Shown here: positions 11,832 through 24,438 of the stretch, piece after piece
How the letters are laid out: the number at the start of each line of letters is the position of its first letter
Numbering within the stretch: the first letter of the stretch is position 1
Source of the DNA: Anoplolepis gracilipes
Lineage: Eukaryota; Arthropoda; Insecta; Hymenoptera; Formicidae
Direction of reading: 5' to 3'
Length of the DNA: 64,000 nucleotides
Assembly: GCF_047496725.1 (NCBI RefSeq)
Contig: NC_132973.1
Span: 13,216,233-13,280,232 of the forward strand
Notes under the pieces: generated by a model
Database searches by the model: none
Told to the model about the DNA's origin: nothing
The model's input: the letters and a program-made list of their open reading frames with translations, nothing else
Position numbers and translations under genes: made by a program

Positions 11832-13444
11832 ATGCAAAGTGTAATAAATTCGGTAAAAGGGACCGCCTTGGGCGTCGCCGAATACTTGACACCGGTGCTG
11901 AAGGTAATTTTCATGTTGCAGCTTTTTTTTTCTCGGTCGTAAAATATTGTTAGTTCATCGATTAGATACTTTGGTTAGGGATTGTCGTCGAAGCGGAGTT
12001 GACAGTGGAGTTGACAGATAACCGAATATCAAAATAATGATGATATTGGCGAAGAGATTTTTTATAAAGAAATAAATAAAAGATAATAAATAATTTTTTG
12101 TCGGGAACTAAGCAACTAATAAAAGAAAGAAAGAGAGAGAGATTTATTTTGTATTTTCTATTTTTTTTATAATTTTCTCATCGCCAATAAATACTATGAT
12201 TTATCGAACATTCTGTGTTTATTATTTATATGAAATTATCCGATTTTAAGGAGAGCAAGTTCCGAGAGACAGGTGTCTTGACACCAGAGGAATTTGTGGC
12301 AGCTGGGGACCATCTGGTGCATCATTGTCCCACATGGCAATGGGCTACTGGTGATGAGGATAGGGCAAAATCCTATTTACCAAAAGGCAAGCAATTTCTG
12401 CTCACTCGTAATGTTCCCTGCACACGCCGGTGTAAGCAGGTAATGTCACGACTAAAAGTACTATACGTTTTTTGTTTCTTTGCATATAATGATATTATTT
12501 ACTGTGTAATTATAGATGGAATATAGCAACGAACAAGAATGTATTATAGAAGCAGATGATCCTGAAGGTGGTTGGGTAGATACTCATCATTACGCCACTA
12601 GTATTGCAGGCCTGGATGAGAGAGTAACGGAAATGTCTCTAGAGGAGACATTGGAGGAGCCAACTCAAGTTCATGATAATGCAGATGAAGACGAGGACGA
12701 TGAGGATGCCGCTGATATGGAAGCTTTCGAAATTAGCGGAATGTTGGATGAACAGGATAAGGTAAAAGACAAAGGAAGAAATATTTTGTGGAATATTCCT
12801 TTCTCTATGATTGTGGAAAACACATTTTGTTATAGCACGCAGCGACGGAAAATACCAAGAAAGCTGCTCAAGAAAAACGAGACTCATTTACAGAGGGAGA
12901 GATTATTCGCACCCGCACCTATGACTTGTACATTACATATGACAAGTATTATCAAACGCCTAGATTATGGTTGTTTGGATACAGTGAGGTAAAATACTTA
13001 TTTATTTTTTAAATCTTTGGATTATTACTTCCTATTGATCCATTATCGCATTTATTATTTTTGATTGCATTGTAGAATCGAAAACCGCTTAGCGTAGAAG
13101 AGATGTACGAAGATGTTAGTCAAGATCACGCTAAAAAGACAGTTACAATGGAAACTCACCCGCATATACCTGGTCCTCCTATGGCTTCTGTTCATCCTTG
13201 CAGGTAAATGAAGAAGACAAAAAGACTGATCTAAATTTATTAATAAATTTTAATGGATTAAACGGTTTATTATTTACACAGGCATGCAGAAGTGATGAAA
13301 AAAATAATGGAGACTGTAATGGAAGGTGGTGGAGAACTGGGAGTGCATATGTATCTCATAATATTCCTAAAATTTGTTCAATCTGTCATACCTACGATCG
13401 AATACGACTATACACAAAATTTTATGCTAAACGCAGTCGGTTAA
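11832..13444 (+). CDS. Atg3: Autophagy E2-like conjugating enzyme Atg3
   Basis: Transfers Atg8/LC3-type proteins from Atg7 to phosphatidylethanolamine on the forming autophagosome. Exons: 11832-11903, 12251-12439, 12516-12761, 12836-12988, 13076-13203, 13282-13444; phases match and give 316 aa (human 314). Exon 1 encodes the N-terminal amphipathic helix MQSVINSVKGTALGVAEYL, which senses membrane curvature in the family. Hallmarks follow: LTPEEFVAAGDHLVHHCPTW, an acidic flexible insert (about residues 120-150), TYDLYITYDKYYQTPRLWLF and the active-site HPC with Cys262. That Cys codon is the last complete codon of exon 5. The C-terminal FLKFVQ and IPTIEYDYT motifs are intact. The start is supported by exact family alignment. 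Confidence 0.97.
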
Positions 13445-14786
13445 ATGTATCACACTAGTATTAAATTACTTACATTATTGTGATCAATATAAATCGCTTG
13501 CAAACTATGTTTAGTGGATACACGGGATATTTATGTATATCGATGTTTGCTACGCTTTTCATGCAAAGATCGTAAGGATATTCGAAAGTGTAAGGATGCA
13601 ACAATGTGTAATTAAGATTACGTTTTACGTACGTTCTACACACGATTGCAACACTTGCGAGCATTATTTTTGTTTAACTTTCGGTGAATAATAAGAATGA
13701 AATAATCCCACAAACGATCATCACATAGAACATTACTTAAGTGTATTGAATTTTTTAAAAATGCAGGAAAGTAGTTATAAATCTAAGAAAATATAATATC
13801 CTATATGACACCCATTCCCAAAAATCCAAAGATATTGCATTGCACGGATCTCAATTGTTCAGCATTTAAGAGAAACCGTTTATATATATATTTGTTTTGA
13901 TCAATTTTAAGTAAACGGACCGTAAAACTTTTTTATATTGTAAAATACCGAATTGTGAAAATATTATTTGATTTAACTGTTAGACAAATAAGTAAAGAAA
14001 AGCTACGCTGAAGGCAACGAATTCAATAGAGAAATATAAAGGTAATTTCTTATTTCATATACATTAATAATTAAGCTAATTATTTGTTAACTTATTATTT
14101 ACGAAAATAGAAACTTAAATATTTATCAAAATCGATTATAGTTAATTATTACGAAAATAAATTGAAATATAATGAATTAATATTATCTTTATATGTAACT
14201 GATTTATTTGCGAAATTATATCATTCAAAGTATAATGACACGAAATAAGAACGATTAAAATTCAGTCTTACCCGTGATTTGTTTCCTCATACGTCAGAGA
14301 TACACATAATTACTTGCCGTTACTCTGATAATCTGCGACATTCCCATAAATTTAGTGGTACATAAATTAACATGAATAATGCGATTGGATTAGTCACTAA
14401 GACAGTATTATAGGATTTTGCCAGATTTTATGTCGCACTAATTTTACGAGCAATTAGTAGAAATTTATTACAAAGATAATGTTTTTTAACATTTTCATCT
14501 TTTTCAACATTGATGTAGTCTATATATCGTTACTCTTTAATGTAATAATGAAATTTTACAAAATTTTTGCATTTTTTATTGTTTAAAGTTATCATCTAAT
14601 ACTGAGATATTTTAATAATTTAACTAAAGCAGCAAAATACAATATGATAAAAATAGTAAATAAATAGTTTAGTAATTTTTTATTGCTAAACTATTTATTT
14701 AGCAGTAGAATATAAAGTTCTTTGTGTACTAATATGTAACTTATTTTAAATTCAAAATTCAGAGATATGTATATATATATATAATA

Positions 14787-15010
14787 CCCGATAAAAAATT
14801 TCTCATATATAATTATATATAACAATATAAAAGTATATAGAAATATATAAAATTCTGTATAAGTTATGTATAGTTATGTATAGTATGCATAATTTTGTAT
14901 TATCGTTGACTGACATCTAGCCAACATTAATATAAAATTATATATATTTCTATATAATTTTATATGGTCATATATCATATATGATTATACATAACAAATT
15001 TTTTACCGGG
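14787..15010. mobile_element. MITE copy A with CCCGRTAAAAAATTT terminal inverted repeats
   Basis: The element runs from CCCGATAAAAAATTT to AAATTTTTTACCGGG, inverted repeats of 15 bases with one mismatch, and is flanked on both sides by TA, the target duplication typical of Tc1/mariner-type transposons. 224 bp, no coding capacity. It is a near-identical relative of copy B at 24156-24438 but lacks an internal block of about 60 bases. Confidence 0.88.
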
Positions 15011-15190
15011 TATATATAAATATTACGGGAAAACATGAAAGGCATGTAGAGCCAAGCGTCAGATGAAAGAGCGCAAATAAAAATAACGTTTTGTAATAAA
15101 TTTTAAACTTTATTTTTAGACGTTTCGATCTATTTTTGGATTATCTTCCGTGATAAAAAGAATTATTTTTAAACTCCCAAATAACCAAGC

Positions 15191-15250
15191 ATGATTAATC
15201 ATATTGCTATCATGTTGATTAATATGATTAATCATATTGCTGTTATGTTG
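15191..15250. repeat. Short tandem duplication, about 33-base period
   Basis: ATGATTAATCATATTGCT recurs at 15191 and 15224, each followed by a near copy of ATCATGTTG. The word itself is part palindrome (TGATTAATCA). Confidence 0.8.
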
Positions 15251-16368
15251 CCAACAATTGTATTACTGTCTATAATTGTTGACAATAAAATAACTTCACA
15301 GACAGTTGGCTATCTTGGCTATTACAAATGCTTTCGCAATTACATCAAATTATAACGGTGAGTCCTCCAATTAGTCAAACTACATATAATTAAAAATAAT
15401 TATACTCTCAAGGTCAATGCTATAATGGCGAAAACAAAAAAAAATATTTATATATATACATGATAAAAAATTTTGTGTTCAATTTAACACATTTCTCGTG
15501 TCCCATTTATCCACTCTAATTTTAATGTTAATTTAACGGAAGACAAATATGTAAACAAATAACACAAATAATATGTAAAAAATTAACACAAAAATGTGAA
15601 TTAAATAAATGTAAGATTTACTTGTTAATTGTGTTGTTTTAATTCTTAGAAACGGTGAATATTAACTCAATGCAGAAAAGTTAAAATAACATTACGACAG
15701 TATGTTATATTAACATAAGAGTATGTTAAAAATTTAACACAAAAATTTCTACACAAGAAAATTTCAACAAAAATACAAAATATTTTTTTAGCGTGTATAT
15801 ATAATGTACTTAATTATGCATGTATGTATATATATAGGCGCAAGAATATAAAGTATTGCTGTCAGTTAAAACTTTACGATGCGCATTTGCAACACCTGCA
15901 TTTTTGAATTCGTCGGAACAGTATGTCGTAAGTAGTAATTTTAATAATTTATTCGCTTAAAAATAAAGTGACAGTGTTATATTTTCTGTGATTATTTATA
16001 ATTATTTATTATTGACTAATTATTTTTATTAGTACGTATATATCTCTGTTTATTCTATAATTCTTTAATAATCGCGCAAATCTCTCGAATGTGAATATTC
16101 TCGCTTATGCGTTTAACGCATTAAACCCTCTCCGTCAAGAAGGGTAATCGTATCTTTCCGCCGCTTGTGTGTGACACACGTGTTATTCTTTCGTATACAT
16201 AAAAAAGCTGTCGGGGTGATATTGGATAACAGAATGTCTCGTAAATTTAAGAGCGCATATATTAACGGTTTTTAGCTCCTTATATTGTCGTGCACAGGAC
16301 AAATTGAAAGCTCAGAGATTGTGCAGAAAATTTTTTTTTCATTCAACAAAGCATATTTCCCTCAACTC

Positions 16369-18852
16369 ATGATGATCCATACTTCTCAACAATTTGCCAT
16401 TGCCGTTACGATATGCGCTGCAGTAATCAGTAAGTATATGGATCTCGCAATAAATTCAATGTATATAAATATTTATAGTTGTGATAACAATTTATAAATA
16501 TTTATTTAATTATAATGAAAATATAATATATTGTTATTAGATTCATAAATAATATATATTGGATGTCTGATAATTGGTGAAAAACCTGTTAATGATAGAT
16601 TCTTGAGATCATTTGAAGTCGATTTTTCCTCAGCGAAAATATCGAGAGACATTATTTTTTGCAAGTTTCCAATTTTTATCATTATATATTTTTGTAATTA
16701 AGCCTTAAAATTCTATTAGGGTAAACTCTATCTAAAATTAACTGAAGAATGTAAGTTTTGGTAATTTTTTAACTTCAAAAAATTTATAGTTTGCGAAAAG
16801 CAAACTTTTTTTCAACTGCTTATAACTCGGAAATTTTTGATGCCTCGACATTTTCGCTGAGGAAAAATCGTCTCCAAATGATCTTAAGAATCTGCCATTA
16901 GCAGGTTTTTCACCAATTATCAGACACGCTGGATATTTAATAAATTTTAGTTTTTTAAATGCATTTCAAAGTTATAAATTAAAGACAATAATGTTTTTTT
17001 GAAATTATAGTATACATTAGAAATATATTTTATTATACATTTTGTCTTTTCCTCTCGTTAAAATTCTTGTTTAAATTTTTATTGTTTATATGTATGTATA
17101 TATGACATATAAAAGAATTTTTGATATAAAATTTGAATTAATCAAATTATATATAGCGCCAAAATCTTTTTTATAGGCGCAGCACCCATCGAAGATCTTA
17201 AAACCATCTTTCTACGTGTTTACGTTGGGTATTTATTTTTACACTTCAATCATTTTATCACTTGAAATCAAATTCCGATCTAAGATAAATGAAATTTTTG
17301 CAACAATATCAATTTTTTCTTCATACGAAATAAAATTATTGAAAAAAATCTTTATTAAAATTTATTATTATCTATATTAATGCAATATTTATCTTATTCA
17401 GAACTACTATAAATGAATACGTCGATTATTCGCTAAAGAATACCGACGCCCTTCTATCTCGAATACTCGACAGCAAGCCGACAGTACTGTATATTCACGG
17501 TTTTACAGAAGATGTGGAGAAAGAAAGCGTACGAACGATAGTGCAAGGTATATTTCGATAATGAATAACTACTTAAAAAAAAGTATTGCAATTATATTCC
17601 TTTCTTTTCTCAGCTTATTTGAAGCGAAATGACCACAACATCATCGCAGTGGATTATGGTAAACTGGTGAGCAGCTCGTACTTGAAAGCTGTCAGAAACG
17701 TTCCTCATGTTGGAACAGTTCTTACAGTGACCCTCAATAAGATGGTAGACTCAGGATTTAATTCGGAGAAGCTACATATTGTGTCACACTCTTTAGGCAG
17801 TCAAATCGCCGGCTATATCGGTAGAAGTGTCAGTTTTCAGATTCCTAGGATTACAGGTAAAGTCCATCAACTTTTTTATTATCAGTTAATTTTATTTTGA
17901 TTTTATATCACTGCCTTAATGCATATCGCTGCTTTAAGTATTGAAGTATTATCTTTAAATAACATTTTGAGATATTAATAAGTCATATAAATAATTCAAA
18001 TTTTTTATAATAATAGAATTAATACATATAATACATTAATGTTTAAGTAAAATAAAAATAAGAACTTGATTTTTTTGATATTACAAATAAAAAATGTTTA
18101 GTAAAAAAAAATGACATTTATAAATTTGACCAATTTGCTGTCTTAAAATCTCAATATTCAAAAATTAAAGTAATGAAAGTAATGATTATTAAAATAATAA
18201 ACTAGAGCAACGTGGTCTGGAAAAATATTTAAACAGTTTCTTGTTACAGGATTAGATCCTGCCGGTCCCCTTTTTAATTTTTTCGAGCCTCATCTCACGT
18301 TCTCCGATGCTCGTTTCGTCGATATCATACATACGGATTATGGATTTTATGGTATTGCTAAATCTACGGGTACGGTGGACTTCTTCCCAAACGGTGGTCA
18401 ACGTGTACAGCCTGGCTGTCCGTCAAACACTACGTTCAACACCAAAGACGGTATTTTTTTTGCTATATAAATATATAACTTATATTAATTGAAATTATTC
18501 CTTATATCTCAAGTTGTCATCAGATTATTGCAGTCATCATCGTTCCTGGAGATTCTATGCCGAGTCGCTGATCGATGAATCGGCCTTTTTGGGCGTGGAA
18601 TGCCCTTCGCTATCTAAATTTTATTTCGATCAATGTAACAATAACACGCAAATCATCATGGGATATAGTACTCCGAACAACGCGTTAGTCAAAACAATTT
18701 TAAGCTTTCTAAATAACTTAAGAAAAAAATGAAATTTTTTAACGTAATAATTATCTTTCCTTTTTGTTTTTTTTCTCAGGCGAAATAGCGTTTATTTAGT
18801 GACGGCTGACCAAAGTTTTTTTGGGTTACACGAAAAAGGAACTCATCTATAA
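16369..18852 (+). CDS. Secreted lipase / phospholipase A1-type (pancreatic lipase family)
   Basis: Extracellular alpha/beta-hydrolase. Exons: 16369-16429, 17177-17228, 17402-17547, 17614-17856, 18250-18450, 18524-18683, 18780-18852; phases match and give 311 aa. Residues 1-21 are a signal peptide (hydrophobic FAIAVTICAAV). HGF after TVLYI forms the oxyanion region. The nucleophile elbow is SHSLG (Ser146), the acid is Asp170 in GLDPAGP, and the base is His239 in CSHHRS, so the triad is complete. The elbow has Ser where the usual G-x-S-x-G has its first Gly. The protein is about 310 aa with no C-terminal PLAT domain, as in insect PLA1-like lipases; a digestive, yolk-type or venom-type role cannot be chosen from sequence. 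The start could instead be the adjacent Met at 16372. Confidence 0.92.
16565..16925. mobile_element. Foldback MITE inside lipase intron 1
   Basis: Left arm 16565-16646 (GTCTGATAATTGGTGAAAAA...TCAGCGAAAATATCGAG) and right arm 16844-16925 are inverted copies about 82 bases long and roughly 90 percent identical by eye. About 200 bases of AT-rich DNA separate them. No ORF. Clean target duplications could not be fixed; ends may extend a few bases further. Confidence 0.8.
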
Positions 18853-19650
18853 TTGACTGTTGATTGTTCAATTAAATTGCAATATTAAAAAGAATACCTT
18901 AAGATCTAAGAGAGCGAACTCTCATATTAATAAAAAAAAAACTACTACATCGTCCTCTGCAACACGTGTACCTACTCCACATAATGTTATATTCATAGTA
19001 TATTAATGAAGAATTGAGCGTAATGTGTGTCTTATTTCTTGTAATATACAGTTAATCATCGCTGTATTATTCTGCGTATTGAGTTTTCTTCCGTCACATA
19101 CAATAGCGGTTTTTTTATTAATTCAATTTCCATTTCCGATGCGATATCTAATTGACGATTGTGTATTATTACGCAATTTTCATAATTCAAATTTAATTTT
19201 TTTTACGCAAAGTTGATGAGTAATTTGAGAAAAAGTGTATAGGTTCAGAAATATTCTTTCTCTAGTGTTCTCAAAATTCAAGACTCTTAGATCAATCTAT
19301 ATCGATCGTAACAATGAAAGGTAGCAAACGTTATCGTTTATTTTTAAAAACTTATGACGGAACTATACAGCCACGACTTTAATAGTATGGTAGAGTCTTT
19401 ATAATATCGTAATATCTCAATTGCAGCGATTAATAAAACTTATTTATGCATGAATTATCTAGGGTGGAAGTCGAGGTAATTCTTTGTGTGAGAGAATAGA
19501 AAAGCGATGCAGTATAAAATGTTGATGCAAAGAAACAGAAACTACAATAAAATAAAATAGCTTCTTCAGAACATTATCTCGCAAAAAGCATTTTTATCGA
19601 GATCTTATATAGAGGTTGAAGAATTTTCTTTAGACTTTTAAATAAGAACA
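18853..19650. other. Intergenic region, lipase to odorant receptor
   Basis: AT-rich, no supported exon. It carries the lipase 3-prime flank and the odorant-receptor promoter. A 63-codon plus-strand ORF at 19025-19216 is hydrophobic but has no family signature and no splice partner. Confidence 0.6.
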
Positions 19651-21397
19651 ATGCACACTCTTCCCTTATCGTTCGCTCTTCTGACGTACACCGGTTATTG
19701 GCGACCTGTCAACCTGACATCTGTCAAATATTGGGCGTACAGTGTTTATTCCGTCGTAATGATTTTTCTTCTTTACTCATTCGCGTTTTGCGGTTTGGTT
19801 GATTGCTTCATGATCGAGGATCTTGAGACCTTCATCGAAAAGTTCTCACTGTTCTTGTCGGTGCTCGGCGTTTGTTGCAAAGTGATGAACCTGGTGCTAC
19901 GTCGGAACGAGATCATCGGTCTCACTGATATGTTGCTGACGGACATTTGTATACCTAGGGACAATCACGAAACGGACATCCAACAGAAATCTGATCGTAA
20001 CGCGAAGTGCGTAATTATAAAAAAAGGTTTTAATTTCGGAAAATTTGCCTTTGAATTTATGTGTAATTATCTCTTGGAAATAATCTCTCTTTACGCGAGA
20101 TAAAGGTCCCTGTAGAGCTTGAAAAAATTAAAGATCCAGAAATCAAATCAAAACTACAGACAATAAAAATAAATTATAAAATGTAATAATTTCTATATAT
20201 ATATATATATATATGTAATCTTTTTTCATAAACCTCGAATGTCTTTCCAGGACAATTACTATCTACTGCGAGATATTAAACGAGTCAGCCGTCTTCTTTG
20301 CTACGATCGCTCAATTTCGACATTTTGTCAAGACCAGGACCTTACCGTTATCTGACTGGGTGCCTTACGATATTTCATTGACTGCTGTCTATTGGGCTAC
20401 TGTATTACACCAAACTATTGGACTGATAGTCTGCGCGAATGGCAGCGTCGCCCACGAGACTCTCATTTCTGGCTTTATGATCCAGACCTGCGCTCAGCTG
20501 GACATATTATGTCATCGTGCTCGTATATTGCCGGATTTGCTGCGAGAGGCTCAGAAATCCGGCAGCTCGAAAGAGGATTTGAAAGCGCAAGAACAAAAGC
20601 TTGTCCGCGAACTTGTCCATCATCATCGCTACGTGTATAGGTAAATATAAGAGTTTATTCATGAAAGAGAAAAGAACGTATACATTGAGCGAATAATTAT
20701 AATCTGATAGATTCGCAGAACGCATTAATACAGTGTTTACGCTGATGATCCTCGTACAATTTTCTATAAGTTCGACGGTGCTTTGTCTTAGCATTTACAA
20801 AATGTCGAAGAAGAGTTTGCTGAGTTTCGAATTCGCGTGGAGCTTGTCGTATCTTGGTTGCATGCTTATGCAGATTTATCTGTACTGCTGGTTCGGCAAT
20901 GAAGTGACACTGAAGGTCGAATGATAAAAAAACTTTTATATGATCTATTAAAACATTATTATTTTTTTTCGAAAGGTTTTATATGAAGCTTTTATAAAAA
21001 TATATATATGAAGGTTTTATATGAACTTTTATATGAAGCCAGACCGTCGAAATTTATTTTTTAAACAGTCTATTTTTAAATATGCAGAGTACTGAAGTCG
21101 GCAACGCCGTTTATGAGATGGACTGGTCGACACTTTCTGTAGATTTAATGAAAACTCTTTTGCTGATAATCACACGATCTAAGAAACCAATAATAATAAC
21201 TAGCGGCTATATAGTTACTTTATCCAATGAATCTTTTATGAAGGTAAAATAGAGATTACATTACAATAATTATTAATGATATTAAAAATATTTTGACACA
21301 ATTATTGATTTATATGTATGCTATTTTAATTTTTATTTTTTTTATTCAGATCATCAGAATATCTTATTCGGCATACAATGTTCTGCAAAGCTCTTAA
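19651..21397 (+). CDS. Odorant receptor (insect 7tm_6 family)
   Basis: Ligand-tuning subunit of the insect olfactory cation channel, acting with Orco in antennal neurons. Exons: 19651-20006, 20251-20640, 20711-20915, 21088-21243, 21350-21397; phases match and give 384 aa, the usual OR length. It begins MHTLPLSFALLTYTGYWRP, matching the family's N-terminal LLxxxGxW pattern. Several hydrophobic helices follow, and the conserved C-terminal region reads YEMDWSTLSVDLMKTLLLII...SNESFMKIIRISYSAYNVL, where TM7 is split by the last introns as is common in this family. All exons are open, so it looks functional. A single receptor here; no tandem OR cluster is visible. Ligand unknown. Confidence 0.95.
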
Positions 21398-21531
21398 TAC
21401 GAACGAGAGCAACTCTTCAATTTTGCGTCGCAATTAAACCGATTGCCAACTAATTATTTCTACGATTAGAGAATCGCTCAAAAATATCTACATATAAAAT
21501 ATTTTTTTAAATATTCTTATACGTGTATCTA

Positions 21532-21901
21532 TTACATAATCCACGGTCGAAATTTTGGAATATCCTCTGAAGCTGATCGTATTCTTGTTCTGAGAACTTC
21601 GTCTTCGTCGTCGGCGTTGAACTGAATGTGACAGCAACAACTAGCAGGAAATCGGAAATAATCGCGGGTGATCTCCCCGTTGTTGGAGATAGCTGACAGT
21701 TCACGATAAATGTATTTTTGTTTGCATGTCGTGATGTATCCCTCAGCAAAACCGTCAATCATCTTGCATTTACTATTTTCTTCTCTGAAATACAATATAT
21801 TACGCTATTTTTCATTAACATTCTATCTTACTGAAGAAATATTTTATAGGTACTAATTACATGTAACTTTCTGATTCATATATATTATACATATTGAATA
21901 C

Positions 21902-21959
<58 letters not shown>

Positions 21960-23205
21960 AAATAATTGTCAAATTGTAACTTATAACACGTTTTTCTCAT
22001 TGTATAGCATTTACCTGCAAGTTTCGATTCGTATACTTTGAAAAAAATTCGACTCGTTTGATTGAAGGATGTAGCGCCATTCGTTTTTCAAGTTTTGGCC
22101 CGTCTTTGGACGGATTACTCGTTCCTAGAATTGATTATTTTTATAAATATTTGCAAAATTTAACCAGCACTGACAATTATAATTTAAAAAAGATTTTACC
22201 ATAGAAAGACAAAGTGGTTCGTCACTGTTATCTGTTCGCGGTGCAATAGCTAACTATTAATGGAAAACAAATTTTTTAAATAAAAATTTCCATGTCTCTT
22301 TTGCTAATCATATACAATAATGAATTATAAATTATCGCTTTACTAACAACATCCTCGTATGCATAATGTAACAAGCTGGAATTCTTTACGAATACTTGAT
22401 TCACAAACTCTTGGGGATAATTTGGGACATCTTCGCAGAAAGTTTGTTGCATGTGATCGCAATTCGCTGCTGGACCGATTGCACTTATGTAGTTACCACC
22501 ACTTCGTGTTTGCAATGTGTCATCCGGAAATACAAAACTACTGTCAAAATTCGTCTGCTTGTTGTCTAAAAAGTCATATTTACAAAAATATTACATTAAC
22601 AGAAAATTGATGAAAGAGAGAGATGTTATTATTTAAATTATAAAAATCCTAAGTAAAAAAAATTAATTTTAACATCAAATGTAATTATATTAATTGTCGA
22701 AATAATTGTTTTATGATATTTACCTCCAAAACGCGAATTTATTTCTTCTTTTACATCATAAGATGATTCTTCGGAGACTTTCACTGGATATTTCAAAATT
22801 CGCTCAGGATTAATATGATCATCGTAATATTGTCTGTAAGACTCGTATCCATGATAAAAGCGAGCTTCAAGAATAATCTGAAATAGATAAAATGTGTTTC
22901 CCTAATCCCTCATTTTTTTGAAACTTTTTGTTTTGCTTGAATTCATCCAAGTAATTTCATTTTTTCTTTATCAATGCAATAATATCTCGACAATAATCTC
23001 GGTTGATAAGTTCAAAAATTATGCTTTATTTTTTAAGAAAAGAATAATTTATTGTATGTAATTTATCTCTTATAAATCGAAATTTTGATTACGTATCGGT
23101 GAGATTGATTTTTTAATGCTCACCACTTATCTGATTGCGCCAGCTCATGTTTTACTTACATCATGATAAATATATTATGTTTTTATTTTAATATATTTAA
23201 TTTAT

Positions 23206-23245
<40 letters not shown>

Positions 23246-23741
23246 TTACATATACGTAATATTATGTACTTAATATTTTTATTATTTATCATTTAACATT
23301 ATTAAACATAAATATAATAGTTTTTTATTCAAGGTATGGGCTGCATGTTTGAATTTCTGATTTTTTAAATCTTTAATTAACTGTTATTTTGTACTGATGG
23401 ATTATTTTTGTCCGTGATTTTTCTAACAGCACCAATTTCCCGAATAATCGTAAAACAATATATTTTTATACAAATTATTTTTCAAATTTTTTTTATTATT
23501 CTAATCTCTTTACTTAGGAGGATCACAAAGAAGGTAAATTTTTTCAGATTTTTAAAAATACTTTTATATATTAATAATATAGTTATTGAAAATAAAGTTA
23601 TTGAAAATACGCTAACTCATTTGATTAGAAGGTGTCAAGAACAACAGTATAGAGTAAGGATTAAAGTAATCTAATTTTTACACATACCGGTAAGACAAGA
23701 ATTTCTATCAAAAACACTGTCGCAAATTTTTTCACTGCCAT
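21532..23741 (-). CDS. spz: Spatzle-family cystine-knot cytokine (Toll ligand)
   Basis: Secreted proprotein; in the family the C-terminal cystine-knot fragment is released by a serine protease and activates Toll in immunity and patterning. Exons in coding order: 23741-23688, 22877-22724, 22565-22348, 22124-22015, 21784-21532; phases match and give 262 aa. Exon 1 is a signal peptide (MAVKKFATVFLIEILVLP). The middle is a variable prodomain. The knot begins near FCEDVPNYP and continues with NEWRYILQ, ITTCKQKYIYRELSAIS and FRFPASCCCHIQF. TR|SGG about 20 residues before the knot is a possible processing site (inference). The usual CC-x-C cluster appears as CCC. A 107-codon ORF overlapping exon 1 in another frame was not used. 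Which Spatzle paralogue it is cannot be settled without a tree. Confidence 0.93.
21902..21956. repeat. (AT)n microsatellite in spz intron
   Basis: Long AT dinucleotide run with one early CATA interruption, within the intron 21785-22014. Confidence 0.9.
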
Positions 23742-24155
23742 TGTTACAATTTTTTTTGATGTAATGAATGAGAAAAACTATGCAAATACTCAATACTATA
23801 TACTGAAGCAAATAACTTGGTCGCAGTACAATTTCGAGAGCGACATAAAATTTTATCTTACAATTAGTAAAGCTTTCTTCGTGACTACTTAAACTGATTT
23901 GGATACATGACGACTTCCGATCATAGGCTGATGTCGGTTTTCTCTTATCAGCCGCATTATTATCTGCTTCCGACAACTTATCTGGAATCATCAAATCGTG
24001 TCAGAGAAATTGGTTTGCATTTTTTTTTGCAATGAGATTATAGCTTATGATAAATAAAGCAATAAAAGATATAAATAAAATTGATAATATATTAATTACA
24101 GCAGATGAGAGTAAAATGAGGTCAATTATAGAAAAATAAATTGAAGAGGAAATTA

Positions 24156-24438
24156 CCCGGTAAAAAATTTCTCATATATAATTATATATAACAATATAAA
24201 AGTATATAGAAATATATAAAATTCTGTATAAGTTATGTATAGTTATGTATAGTATGCATAATTTTGCATTATCATTGACATCTAGCCAACATTAATATAA
24301 AATTATATATAATTATACAATAAGTCATATATTATTATATATAATTATACATAACTTATATAAAATTTTATATATTTCTATATAATTTTATATGGTCATA
24401 TATCATATATGATTATACATAACAAATTTTTTACCGGA
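24156..24438. mobile_element. MITE copy B with CCCGGTAAAAAATTT terminal inverted repeats
   Basis: Starts CCCGGTAAAAAATTT and ends AAATTTTTTACCGGA, flanked by TA on both sides. The outer 130 and 80 bases match copy A (14787-15010) almost base for base in the same orientation. The extra internal block is itself part of an inverted repeat (TATACATAAC / GTTATGTATA), so copy B is probably the fuller form. 283 bp, noncoding. Confidence 0.88.

Larger units (their letters stand above)
13445..16368. other. AT-rich intergenic region between Atg3 and lipase
   Basis: About 2.9 kb with no supported exon. It holds the Atg3 3-prime UTR, one TIR element (14787-15010), a 33-base tandem duplication (15191-15250) and, at 15470-15790, repeated TTAACACA-type words that may be an old degenerate repeat. 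A minus-strand ORF at 13470-13664 looks fortuitous. Confidence 0.6.

Noticed and set aside
15470..15790. Possible further MITE with TTAACACA words
   Set aside because: Repeated words and weak inverted ends, but no boundaries or target duplication could be defined.
23671..23994. 107-codon minus-strand ORF over spz exon 1
   Set aside because: A different frame gives a clean signal peptide with a matching splice phase to the rest of spz; this ORF has no splice partner.
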